27,383 nucleotides of DNA, taken from the NCBI GenBank assembly GCA_910592005.1, contig CAJVPP010000705.1, forward strand, positions 1 to 27,383. Reading direction: 5' to 3'. Source of the stretch: Funneliformis mosseae. Its lineage: Eukaryota > Glomeromycota > Glomeromycetes > Glomerales > Glomeraceae. Positions 10,880 to 20,600 of this stretch are shown piece by piece. Both the position numbers and the translations under genes were made by a program. The notes under the pieces were generated by a model that was not told where the DNA came from, did no database searches, and saw only the letters and a program-made list of their open reading frames with translations. How positions within the stretch are numbered: the stretch's first letter is position 1; each line of letters starts with the position of its first letter.

Positions 10880-11807
10880 AATGGGAATGACTTTACCTAT
10901 GAAATACCATAAAAAAAAAAATTCAGCATAGCTTCTTGTACCCGGATAGATTTATTTCTAGTTTTGTATCAATAAAAAATATATTTATTATAAAATTTTA
11001 ACTTGATTATTACCTTCAAACATTATTATAAAAATAGGACGGAAAATAAAAGTTTCCCAAAGAAAAAAAATTTTTATTTTACTCAACATAGAGATTTTTT
11101 CGTACCAAAAATGCAGCAATAGATTCATTATTATTATATAATTAAATAAACAAACAAAATTTCGCGACATAATTTAATGAACATGTAATTCTAATTTTAG
11201 TATACAGCAAAATAATGTAACAAGTTTATTTTTTATTTTTTAATAAATAGAAAATTCTTAGAGCCTTATTGAGTTATTTGCATAACTCCAATGAATTTTT
11301 TTTTTATTATAACTCCAAGGTTATTGTAACGCAAGTTATCCTTTATTCCAGAAACTCTAATTAGTTTATTAGAAATAATGCAGGTCGAATGATTTAGCAA
11401 TAAAGATTTTCAAATAAGTAAAATCATTATTTTATAGAATAAATAGAAATATAAACATTTTGGTTTTGTGATAAAATTGATAAAATTGCACACACAAATA
11501 CAATTTTGGGATGTTACAAATCATGTTATAATATTAAACATTTCTTCACAGAGAATATGTTTGAATCTCTTATTGATTTAACAACTTTTACTTTGATATT
11601 ATTTCATTGTAAAATGTTGTTATAAGAAATATAACGATTATACAAGAGCACGATGGATGTTTAATGGTAATATACTTTAAAACAAATAGTTACGCAATAA
11701 ACCGAAATTTTATTTTGCGATTGTAAATGTCTGCAAAGATTTAAATAGTATTGGTTTATTTTTCAAAAAGATAACACGCAACAAACATATTTCAATCAGA
11801 AACATTT
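10880..11807. other. No gene recognised
   Basis: This AT-rich stretch has no coherent exon. A 60-codon minus-strand frame at 10988-11170 is rich in Ile, Phe and Leu, as expected from A/T composition, and is not called. No inverted repeats longer than a few bases were noticed. Confidence 0.55.
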
Positions 11808-11878
11808 GGGAGGTTTGCTATTAAAATCGAGTTACGAACATAGTTTATCATATGATTCGTAACGTGATTAAGAAGCCA
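11808..11878. mobile_element. Short palindromic element, copy 1
   Basis: GGGAGGTTTGCTATTAAAAT begins a 71-bp self-complementary stretch that passes through GAGTTACGAACATAG and CATATGATTCGTAACG to AGAAGCC. It is homologous, in reverse, to 24573-24640: both share the GAATCATATG core, the GTAACTYGATTTTAATAGC arm, and a GG(A/T)GG-type end. It has no coding capacity. It is likely a small hairpin or MITE family. Confidence 0.55.
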
Positions 11879-11970
11879 CTTGAAAGTTTTACATTGACTA
11901 TTATCCAATAAAATAATTCAATGTAATATGTAAAGCTATTAAAGCTCACGGCGGCACCAATAATTGTGAA

Positions 11971-12060
11971 TAGGGATGGTAACGGTCGGTTATTGTCGGT
12001 CAATCAACCGGTCAACGAAAGGTCTTTTGACCAACCGAACGTTTGACCGACCGATTTTAA
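11971..12060. mobile_element. Possible hAT-type element end with GGTC/GACC hairpin
   Basis: TAGGGATGGTAACGGTCGG at 11971 resembles the terminal inverted repeat start of many hAT transposons (TAGGGRTGGC type). It is followed by a dense series of GGTCGGT, GGTCAA, GACCAACCGA and GACCGACCG blocks that can pair to form an imperfect hairpin ending near 12052. No matching opposite end (CCATCCCTA) was found within the window, so this would be a solo or truncated end. Confidence 0.35.
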
Positions 12061-12312
12061 ATCCGACCCATAAAACAATATAATTTGAGCCAAATATGAT
12101 AATTTATAGTTTTTATTTGTTTATTTAATATTCCAACATTGATGTTTCTTATGAAAAATAATTTTTATATATATATTTAAGTTTTTGATTTGCTTTTACC
12201 TTTTAGGTATGCATTTCCTTTACCTTTAAGACAGCATCCATCAAATTATTAATGGAATGTTTTTCTCAAAAAATGTTCAATTTGTATTTTACGAGGAATT
12301 TACACATATTAC

Positions 12313-13024
12313 GTCTAAGGCCATGCAACTTCGATTTATCGGTTCACGTAACATTGAAATTTAAAATCGACTCGGAGACCCATAGTTTATTAATGAATAT
12401 TTTTTATTAATAAGGCCGTGCAAATTAAATTTTCGGATTCTGTGACCCGACCGTGTCAGTTTACGAAAATTCAGGATTTTTTTTTTATTGTAAAATTTTT
12501 ATCATGTGACCTTACATAATAAAATCGGGTGAGCCGTGTCAATTTTAAAATTTTATTTAAAAATTTAAAAATTTTCAGGCCTAATATTACGACAATCACA
12601 TTTCATTTCAAAATCCTCCGTCAAAATGCCTATTATACATGTAAAAATAAGTTACAATTCTAAAGTTCTAAAGGATTGGGAAGGTTTAGAAAGAAACAAA
12701 CATAAAAGATTTTTTTTGGAAATATATTGATTCTATATTTATCACCTGACTGGTGGGAAGCAGATTTTGAAATGAAGTTTAGCCCATCAAAAACTTAGTT
12801 GGAGAAAAATTTCAGCACAATGTATTGCTTGGGAAGCTGCTTGAAACTAATGAGTTGGAAAGGAATTATACATAACGATATACAATAAAGCTTTAATCTA
12901 CCAATAAAATTACACTTTATAGTCACATGATAAACTTTTATATATAAACTAATTTTTGTTAAAATTTGAAAAAGTGACCCGGCCGGGTAGCGTGAACCGA
13001 AAAATCGAAGTTGCATGGCCTAAT
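12313..13024. mobile_element. Non-autonomous element with TAAGGCCATGCAA termini, nested left ends
   Basis: TAAGGCCATGCAACTTCGAT at 12315 is mirrored by ATCGAAGTTGCATGGCCTAA at 13004-13023. The similarity continues inward through CGGTTCACG and GTGAACCG. A second, more diverged left end (TAAGGCCGTGCAAATTAAAT) sits at about 12413, and its internal sequence (GTGACCCGACCGTG, TTATCATGTGAC) matches the interior of the right end better than the first one does. It therefore appears that one copy of about 610 bp lies beside or inside the partial end of another. TA flanks on the right (CCTAATATG) would fit a TA target. No transposase frame is present. Confidence 0.6.
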
Positions 13025-13458
13025 ATGATAGAAAAGTACATTCCATTCCAAAAATATCTTTGGATCGGTTATGAAATGATCATTTGGGACATGCGCAATT
13101 CTTTTAAGTTATAAACGAATGTAAGGTAAGCAGAAGGTTTATAATTTTATTTTCAAATTGACTTTCTTAATGATAGCTTAAAATAGCCTAAATAACGTAA
13201 ATAAGTTATTACCACAAGATATGTTTTTTTTTTGAAATTGGCCAGCCAAATTGATCTACAAAGTCTAACCAAAAATAATAATTTTTAAAACTAACCAAAC
13301 TTGAATAGCAAAAATTGTCGTGATTTTGTATATCCTATTAACTTTAATAGTCATGATGGCGATTCTATCAGGAGTATTAAATCCATTTTTGTTTTTGGTT
13401 GTCGTATATATTAAGGCTGTTTTACTACATAGCATAACTTTTACTACAATTTCTTTAG

Positions 13459-13537
13459 GTATGCAAAACTACTTTTTTCTTAAGCATTTGCTACTTTTGA
13501 TTTAATGGTGAAATTAAGTGCCATTCACCTATTTTAG
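13459..13537 (+). other. Possible 5' UTR intron of the right LamG/MIR copy
   Basis: TTTAG is followed by GTATGCAAAAC (donor at 13459), and the stretch ends in CCTATTTTAG (acceptor at 13536-13537), three bases before the ATG at 13541. The length of 79 bp and the GTATG donor match the introns of the coding region. Both signals are kept in the left copy. Transcript data would be needed to confirm it. Confidence 0.45.
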
Positions 13538-13540
13538 AAA

Positions 13541-15053
13541 ATGAGAAAATTTATCGTTAAAGAGTGGGCTGAGCTTATTTCAGGCCCTATTACCTTAGAT
13601 GAACGGTCACAACTGGTCTTTGAACATGCTGACTTACCCACGGTGAACGATGAATTATCAGTGACATTACGACTAAAACTTCATAGTCATGCTTCCAGTT
13701 GGGCTATTATTTTTCACAAAGGTAAGAAATTCCAATTCTTTCATTTATTAGTATCTTGTTCCCTTGATTTCAATAAAATAAACAAACAATTAGGTACCGA
13801 ACGGTTTGTCCGTACTCCTACACTCGAGTTGGTACCAAAAAAATCTTCATTGCATGCTCGGTTCACCGGCAACTGGACTAACGATGCAGGAATTTATGAT
13901 TTTGGTAACGGACTTTTGTTGGATAAATGGTATCATATAGCATATACGCTTTCTGATTCTGAAAAGAGATTAGACATCTACATAGATGGTGAATGGGTCG
14001 GATTCTATGGTATCCAGAACGTAAAAACGGAAAATGTTGTTTTCAATGAAGGACCATTATATATCGGACGTTCTTTCGACAATGGATTTAATGGTGAAAT
14101 TTGGTATGAATTATCATAGCAATAAATTCAAACTGGATCTAAAAAATTTTAAATTAATCAACTTTCTTATTAAATAGTAATGTTCACTATTTCAACTGGC
14201 CGAAGAAGTGAAAGAAGATGTAAGTTATTTTAAATTTCGCATCATGAACATAAATTTAATCCAGCTCACTCCGATGACTTTATTATTTCAGAATAAACTA
14301 GTTAAATATGGCTCGAAGGTCGCCCTTGTTCATGTACCTACTAGAAAATATTTGACTACTAAAAGAGTAAAATATTCAGATACAAATCAATATATGGTAT
14401 TTTCCGAATTTGATTTTTTTCTTTATAATATTATATTTAAAAAACTTAAAATTGTAAACTTTTTTTATAAACTTGCAAAGGCTGTTTGTAATGGTCGGGA
14501 ATTAGATTTGAAAAATGACGTCTTTATCGTTATTGAAGCTTATGGTACGAGTGTAAACACGGGTGATCCAGTGCCATTTAATTATACTATTGGATTTAAG
14601 CATCAAGCGACAGAGGAGGTGACTTTACATTCTCATCCTATAAACATACCGGATTCGAAGCATCAGCAAGGTATATTTGAGGCATGAATATTTTAACAAT
14701 AATCATCTTGCAAATTAAAGTTTATAAAAATTATAATATTTAGTGACCATCTGTTATGGTAGAGATAAGAACGATGACTGGGTCATTCGACGTTATGGTT
14801 CTAAAGATGACTCGGGTTATTTTTCGAATGGTGAAATAATCAGCCTAATTCATGTAACTACTGATGGATCACTTTATAGTCATCCCAAATTATTGGAAGA
14901 TGGAACCCAAGAAGTTTCTTGTTATGGAAATGGAAATGACGAAAATAATAAGGTATTTACTTTACAGTTATATGTCCATTTATACTCGAAATGATTTATC
15001 ATAATGCTTTGTTTTAGTGGCGTATTGAATTAATTGCTGATTCGAAACTTTGA
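13541..15053 (+). pseudogene. LamG-like/MIR two-domain gene, right copy, one frameshift
   Basis: Seven exons fit together: 13541-13721, 13794-14103, 14178-14219, 14292-14396, 14481-14670, 14744-14952 and 15018-15053, all with GT-AG introns of 65-84 bp. Without its one lesion it would encode about 360 residues. Exons 1-3 form a LamG/concanavalin A-like domain: SLHARFTGNW, DKWYHIAYTLSDSEKRLDIY, DGEWVGFYGIQNV, GPLYIGRSF. Exons 4-7 form a MIR-type beta-trefoil: YGSKVALVHVPTRKYLTT, FKHQATEEVTLHSHPIN, TICYGRDKNDDWVIRRY, ISLIHVTTDGSLYSHP, and the end WRIELIADSKL. There is no signal peptide or membrane segment. Ten bases are missing after TTCAACTGG at 14199, so exon 3 shifts frame and meets TGA at 14209-14211. 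The left copy keeps those bases. Splicing through exon 3 would give only a truncated lectin-like protein; skipping it would also break the frame. Known MIR proteins bind glycans or peptides; the function here is inferred only. Confidence 0.85.
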
Positions 15054-16012
15054 GGAAGTATTAGTAGATAATAACGTTTCTTTATTTAACATTTTATACT
15101 GTAAAATATTTATCGTACTTGGTACATAATTTATGCGAATAAAAATAATTATTATGACAAGAATTAGACTAATTATAATTCGCAATGGAGATTTTTCCAC
15201 AAAATTATAGTAAGCAACCTATTTTGCACATTCGATTCTGAAAAAAAGTGTTTCTCGGTCATTTCAAAATAATAACTATATTACAATAAATTATCCGTTA
15301 TTTATAATTACTTACAGCTTTCCCCAAGGTTCGCTAACGCAAAATTTATTAAATAAAAGGTTTAATAATGATAAGTATTTGTATTTTCAAAAGAAATTTA
15401 TAAATAAAATTTAAAAGGGGATAAAGAGTAATCAATATTATTTTTATTGATCAACAACCTAACTTATCTTTAATTCAAGCTAAACTCAATCCTAACTCTA
15501 ATCCTAATTACTGATCCTATCTCGTAACCAATAAATTAACATCTAAGTTCTAATCCTAAAACTAACTATGATTACGACCATGAAACCGACACAAAGAAAA
15601 TAGTCTGTGAAACAACTCGCAAGCAATTAGAAGAATTATCTTGACGAGAATTTTACTGATGACACTACAGTTTTGTTTTAAATGATTTTGAATTTATTTA
15701 ATTTAAAATTTCAACTTTGAATTTTTAATTTTCGTACTTTTTTGTTTTCGAATTTTTTTTAAAATTTTTATTTTATTTATTTTCGGGATTATTTATTAGA
15801 TTTTTTTTTTATTAATTAATCTTTGTATAGAAATCTCGACAATGATTAGATGGAAAGCCAAGTATGAATGCGTCAATTATAGATGATTTTAATGTCTTAC
15901 CATTATATTTTTATTCTAATCGCCCAGTATAATGAAAGTTAAATTCATGAGGCCCAGTTAATCAAATTATTCAACATAATGCAACTGTCAGTTCTGAGAT
16001 ATTAAGGATCTG
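15054..16012. other. 3' flank of the right gene copy, no gene
   Basis: The flank contains sequence shared with 3020-3780 in the left arm and several T- or A-rich runs (15720-15830). I see no coding exon. The blocks nearest the gene (15054-15130) are absent from the left arm because of the deletion that removed its last exon. Confidence 0.6.
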
Positions 16013-16047
16013 CCCCAGTTTCAAATTTCAATTTCGGCGATTTTGCC

Positions 16048-16262
16048 GCCCTTAAAATTGGAGCAAATTAGAATTTGAGAAATGCGATGGCCCCAAATTG
16101 GTTATCTATTGTCCCAATTTAAAATTGAAACAAATTGGAAATTGAACATGCGGTGCCCCAAGTTGACCATCGCCCCCAATTTAAAATACGGGCAAATTGA
16201 AAATTGAGAACCCAAGTTGACCATTGTCCCAATTTAAAATGGGCAAATTGGAAATTGAGATA
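16048..16262. repeat. Tandem repeat, about 62-bp unit, four partial to full copies
   Basis: The unit contains CCCAATTTAAAATTG, CAAATTGGAAATTGA and CCCAAGTTGACCAT. Copies begin near 16048 (diverged), 16110, 16173 and 16227, and the last is cut short after AAATTGAGA. The repeat is open on the minus strand and there encodes repeated peptides such as LNFQFAHFKLGQWSTW, because the spacing partly keeps frame. Similar Trp-containing repeats recall low-complexity hypothetical proteins of arbuscular mycorrhizal fungi, but I treat this as a minisatellite, not a gene. Confidence 0.75.
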
Positions 16263-16269
16263 TAAAGTA

Positions 16270-16899
16270 CTTCTTAAAATGCATTTGTAAGTTGCATCGG
16301 AATGAGGTATCCGTGTAAGAAATATTTTTTTAAGTGGCGTTGTAATGAGGTAATAATTCATATAAACAATAGTTTATAAATATAAAGCTCCTTTGTGGTT
16401 TGCACCATTAAATTTTTGTTTCAATGATCTCTTGTCGCATAATACCGTGGTCAATTGTCGCATATAATTGTTAGGCATTTGAAGTATCTATATTATTATC
16501 TAAGTTATCAGCTATGTTCTACAAATAAAATATAACGTGAAATCAAAAGTTTTAAATATTTCTAAGCAATAATATTTCCTAATTCACTTTGACAAAAGGT
16601 GAATAATATTGTCAGTGATACTCGCCTTTCTTATTTTATTTTATAATAAAACAAAAATTCTAAAGTATATTATTTATCGTCATTTAGTATCATTTCTTTA
16701 GTAAAATTTTAAGAGTTGTGAAAATAGATTTATTATTCTCATTATATGCAAGCGTTTGCAAATTACTTGATTGAGAATTATAATATTTCACATATTCTAT
16801 GTAATCTGCATCAAATGCTTTTGAGAAATGCTATATAATAGATATTATGCAAAGTATTTATTTTATATACGCTATTTTTACAATAATCATTTTTAGAAC
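16270..16899. other. No gene recognised
   Basis: This AT-rich DNA lies between the tandem repeat and the element fragment. There is no exon-like stretch, RNA gene or strong repeat. Confidence 0.5.
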
Positions 16900-16902
16900 A
16901 TT

Positions 16903-17630
16903 TCAGGTAGTTCTGACAGTTCAAGCGTATTACCTCTATCAGAATTATAGTTGCAAGGCAAACTCTAAACCCATTTTGACAATTGTTGAAACTTTTCAGA
17001 AATTATTTTGACAGTTTTCGATAGATTTCGATGGTTTTGATAGCTTTGATTGGTTTGATGAGTCTCGAAAATTTCGACAGATTTCAATGGATTTCAAAAG
17101 TTCTGACGGGTTTATTGTATCACAATATAGAATATAAAAATGATTTTTTTTTGTTATTGTTTTAAATTAGAACAAAGTTTCCAAATAATCGATTATTTAT
17201 TGAGCAAGATTTAAATTTGGAAGTACAGGAACTTGTTAAAAAATTAGAAGAATTACCTTATGAAGAAGATGATGATTTTTCCAATGAAGTTTAATGAATG
17301 AAAAAGATATGGATGCTTTCATAAGTTTAATTGAAGAAAATAATAATTAATAAATAAATGATTCAATTTCATATGTAAATTATTTGATTTTTTTTTATAT
17401 ATAAATATATGATATATAGAAAAGGTGAGCTTTATTATATATGATTTGCTCATCTTGCAAAATAAAAATAATAAATTTTTTTATTTTAATATCAGAAAGT
17501 TTAGATAAGTTTTGTCATTCATCAAAATTTTGCCACTTATCAAAACTTTTGCAATTTTGCTTTTAATAAAATGTTTGATAATACATTTTGACAGGTTTTG
17601 ATTTTGATACCTGTTAAAACCTCTGAATTA
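16903..17630. mobile_element. Possible degraded DNA element around a transposase-like fragment
   Basis: TTCAGGTAGTTCTGACAG at about 16903 is loosely mirrored by CTGTTAAAACCTCTGAA at 17611-17627. Between them are repeated TTTGA/TTTCGA(T/C)AG(A/T)TTT motifs (16980-17110, and in reverse at 17500-17600) and a coding fragment. The end similarity is imperfect and no target duplication is visible, so the limits are tentative. Confidence 0.3.
17171..17350 (+). pseudogene. C-terminal fragment, acidic tail, one frameshift
   Basis: After a possible acceptor (TTTTAAATTAG at 17170) the frame reads FPNNRLFIEQDLNLEVQEL, VKKLEELPYEEDDDF, and stops at 17292-17294. In the next frame, without a gap, the sequence continues LMNEKDMDAFISLIEENNN to a stop at 17348-17350. 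This reads as one acidic C-terminus broken by a single-base change near 17290. Acidic tails with such helical motifs occur at the ends of some pogo/Tigger-like transposases, which would fit the surrounding inverted motifs. That family assignment is a guess. Confidence 0.45.
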
Positions 17631-20600
17631 TATCTGGTAACCTTAATCAAAATTACTAAAAGATGTAAGAAAAAACTTGAATTTATGAAAATTAACTCAG
17701 AAGTCATAAAAAATAATTTTAAATTAAATTATAAAAGTTAATTCTAAAATTATTCAAATAATAAATCAATTAGTATATAAAAAAGCTGAGTCAACTTAAA
17801 AAAGTGAGTAATTGTAAGCTTATCTTAGTCAGAATTAATATAAGTTAGATATTATTATATTTTAAATGCAAAACTTTAGTTCTTTCACTTTATTAATCAA
17901 ATATTTTTATATAATTTAGATTTTATCTGATAAAGTCAATCCTATTACATTATAAATATTAATAAAAATTAATGTTATTAATATTTTTAACTTCTTATAT
18001 TTAATATTTTATTTTACTTATATTATCTAATAAATTATTTATATTATTTTATTATTTATTATTTTTTATTATAAATAAATTATATTTTATAACTTTTATA
18101 TTATTTATTTATCTTAGCATTATAAATTATTTTATATTAAATATTATTAGTTAATGATCTTTTTATAATTGTAATTTTATATAAATAAAATAGAAAATTA
18201 TTCTTTTAAAAAATAGAGACAATAGTAATAACTCAAAAGTAAAGTTAAAACTTAGAATAAAAGGTTAAGAAACTTTATTAAAATCTCTAATATAATAACT
18301 TTACTACTATCAGCATATAATTTTTATATACTTATAAGATCATGTGTTAATATCTTTTTTATTTTAATCAGTTATCTACTACCTAATTATTTTACATCAG
18401 CTATATAGTTATAATGAAAGTGTTTGATTTATTTTTTTTGTTTATTTTCATTTTTTTTCATTTTTCTTAACAAAATTATAAACTTGAAAATTGAATAAAT
18501 AAAATAAATACACATTAGTTATATTAAAATGATAAAAATTTATATATATATACATTTTTATTTTTTATTAATAAAAATTTAAATAATTGTATAAAATTGT
18601 AAATCCAAAAAATTTGTCATATAATTTATAAAATTTTCAGTTTCATAAAAAATAAAATTTCCTAAAAAATAATAATAAAATCAAAAATAATGAACTGAAA
18701 TCAAGTTTTAAAGAGTAAAAAACTAAAATTCAATATTACAGTCATTTTCTAAAATTTAAGTTTTTTAAAATATCTAATATTCAATTATTATAGTAAAATC
18801 AAAAATTATTCTTACTGTAGTTATAAAAATATTAAATGTAGTATTATTTTTATTATTAAAATAATTATTTCCATTAGCTTATAGTTTTAATTTTAGTATT
18901 ACTTTTATTTTAATTATGTTTAAAGGTTTACTTATCTTCTTCTATTGTTAATGATAATCCATATATATCATTAAAAGACTGTACTAACTAAAATTATATT
19001 TTACTATTTTTATTGCTATTACAATTAACAAAGTTATATTTAATATAATTATTTTATCATCTATTCATTATTTTATTTATTTTATTTATTATTATAATTA
19101 TAATTATTATCTTTATTTTATTAAATATCTCTTCTTATATCTGTATTTCATATAAATATCCTATATTATCATCTTAGCAGAAAATAAGTTTTTAATAATA
19201 TTGTATAGTCAAGAAATCTCAAAATAATATATCATATAATTCTTTATAATAAAATAGATAAATTAGAGAAGTTATAATAATTAAAAATTAAGAAATAATC
19301 AATCAAATAAATTATGAAGAAAAACTATTAGCCAGAAATTATATAATATTAAAAGAATAATTAACTAAAATAATGTAATAAAATACCAATCATCTGATAC
19401 TATTATTTAAAAAATACATCATATGGAATATGATATAACCTAATAGTAATATAAATCATATGATATTATAGAAAAGGTAAAATAATTAGATCATAATATA
19501 ATAATTAAAGTATGATATAATAACTTAAATATTATAAAATAATCAGGAAGTGATATGATAACTAAATATTATAAATAGCTAGAAGAAAGTATAATAACTA
19601 AAATGTATTATAAATTAAATCACAAGACTTAGAAGCATAAAAATTAAAGTTATTAAAAAAAAAAAATAACTAAAGGACTCTTAGATTTAGAAAAAAGAAA
19701 AGAAGAAAATCTATAAATATGCATAAATATTATATAAAGATTTAAATAAAAAAACTAATAAACTAAGTCAATAGAATGCTTGTATAATCTATATTATCAA
19801 AAAAGAAATTAGTAAAATATTAAAAAAAGAATAAAAATATACTTGAATACAAAAGAAAAGAGGGAATTATAATAAAAATTGAAGGAATGAAGGAAAATAA
19901 AATTAAAAATAGTGAAGGAATATTTAAAAATAGAAAATAATGATACCATAAAAACTTATAATAACATATATAAAAGAATATGTAATAATCCTAGAAATGG
20001 TAAATAAAAAAAAAATATAAAAAAGAAATAAGAAATAGAAATAAATAAAATTAGAAATAGAAAAATTTGATAGGAAAATAGATTTATAATTGAGAATTGA
20101 TAGTAAATAAAATATGATAAAATATTAGAAATAAAAAGAAGGAATAGTGTAATAATGAAAAATAATAATAAATTATAATATAATAATAGTAATAATTAGT
20201 AAATAAAATTAAAAATAAAAGAAAGAATAGGAATTAAAATTAAGAAAAAGAAATAGGAATTAGGAATTATAATTAATTAAAAATTAAAATTAAAGAGAAG
20301 AAATTAAAGAAAAAATCTATAAATTGATTAACATTAATTTATATAAATAGAGGTAGAAATTATCTTAGTAAAATAAGAAAACTTATATTAATCATAATAA
20401 AGATATTTTAAACTATTGTACTTTAAAAGATCTTAGTAAATAAGAAGTAGAGATCAGTATGTCTAGTTAAGTTAGAAATAACTGAGTTTCTATTGTAGAT
20501 TATACTGCAATAACCACAAATTCAAGTCTCAGTTAAGACATAAAACTAGATAATTTTCTTATAAATTTTATATATAATTGAATACATTAGTCATATATAC

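Larger units (their letters stand above)
13200..16012. repeat. Outer inverted repeat, right arm
   Basis: This is the inverted partner of 3020-5515. It contains the better-preserved LamG/MIR gene, its 5' flank, and about 950 bp of 3' flank. The outer limit lies at about 16012 (TTAAGGATCTGCCCC against GGGTAGA at 3014-3020), immediately before the tandem repeat at 16048. The 3' flank 15054-16012 has no further gene. It carries the mirrored AATCCTAA repeats at 15489-15562. Confidence 0.9.

Noticed and set aside
12795..13016. 73-codon minus-strand frame at the right end of the TAAGGCC element
   Set aside because: It begins inside the terminal inverted repeat and has no transposase motif.
13320..13505. 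Hydrophobic 61-codon frame upstream of the right LamG/MIR gene
   Set aside because: It overlaps the likely promoter and 5' UTR intron and is not conserved as a frame in the left arm.
3020..16012. Polinton/Maverick-type large transposon with long inverted ends
   Set aside because: No polymerase, integrase, ATPase or capsid-like frames were found between the arms, and the arms themselves contain an intron-bearing cellular-type gene.
16048..16262. Possible CRISPR-like array
   Set aside because: Units are contiguous and similar throughout, with no unique spacers; this is a minisatellite in a eukaryotic context.
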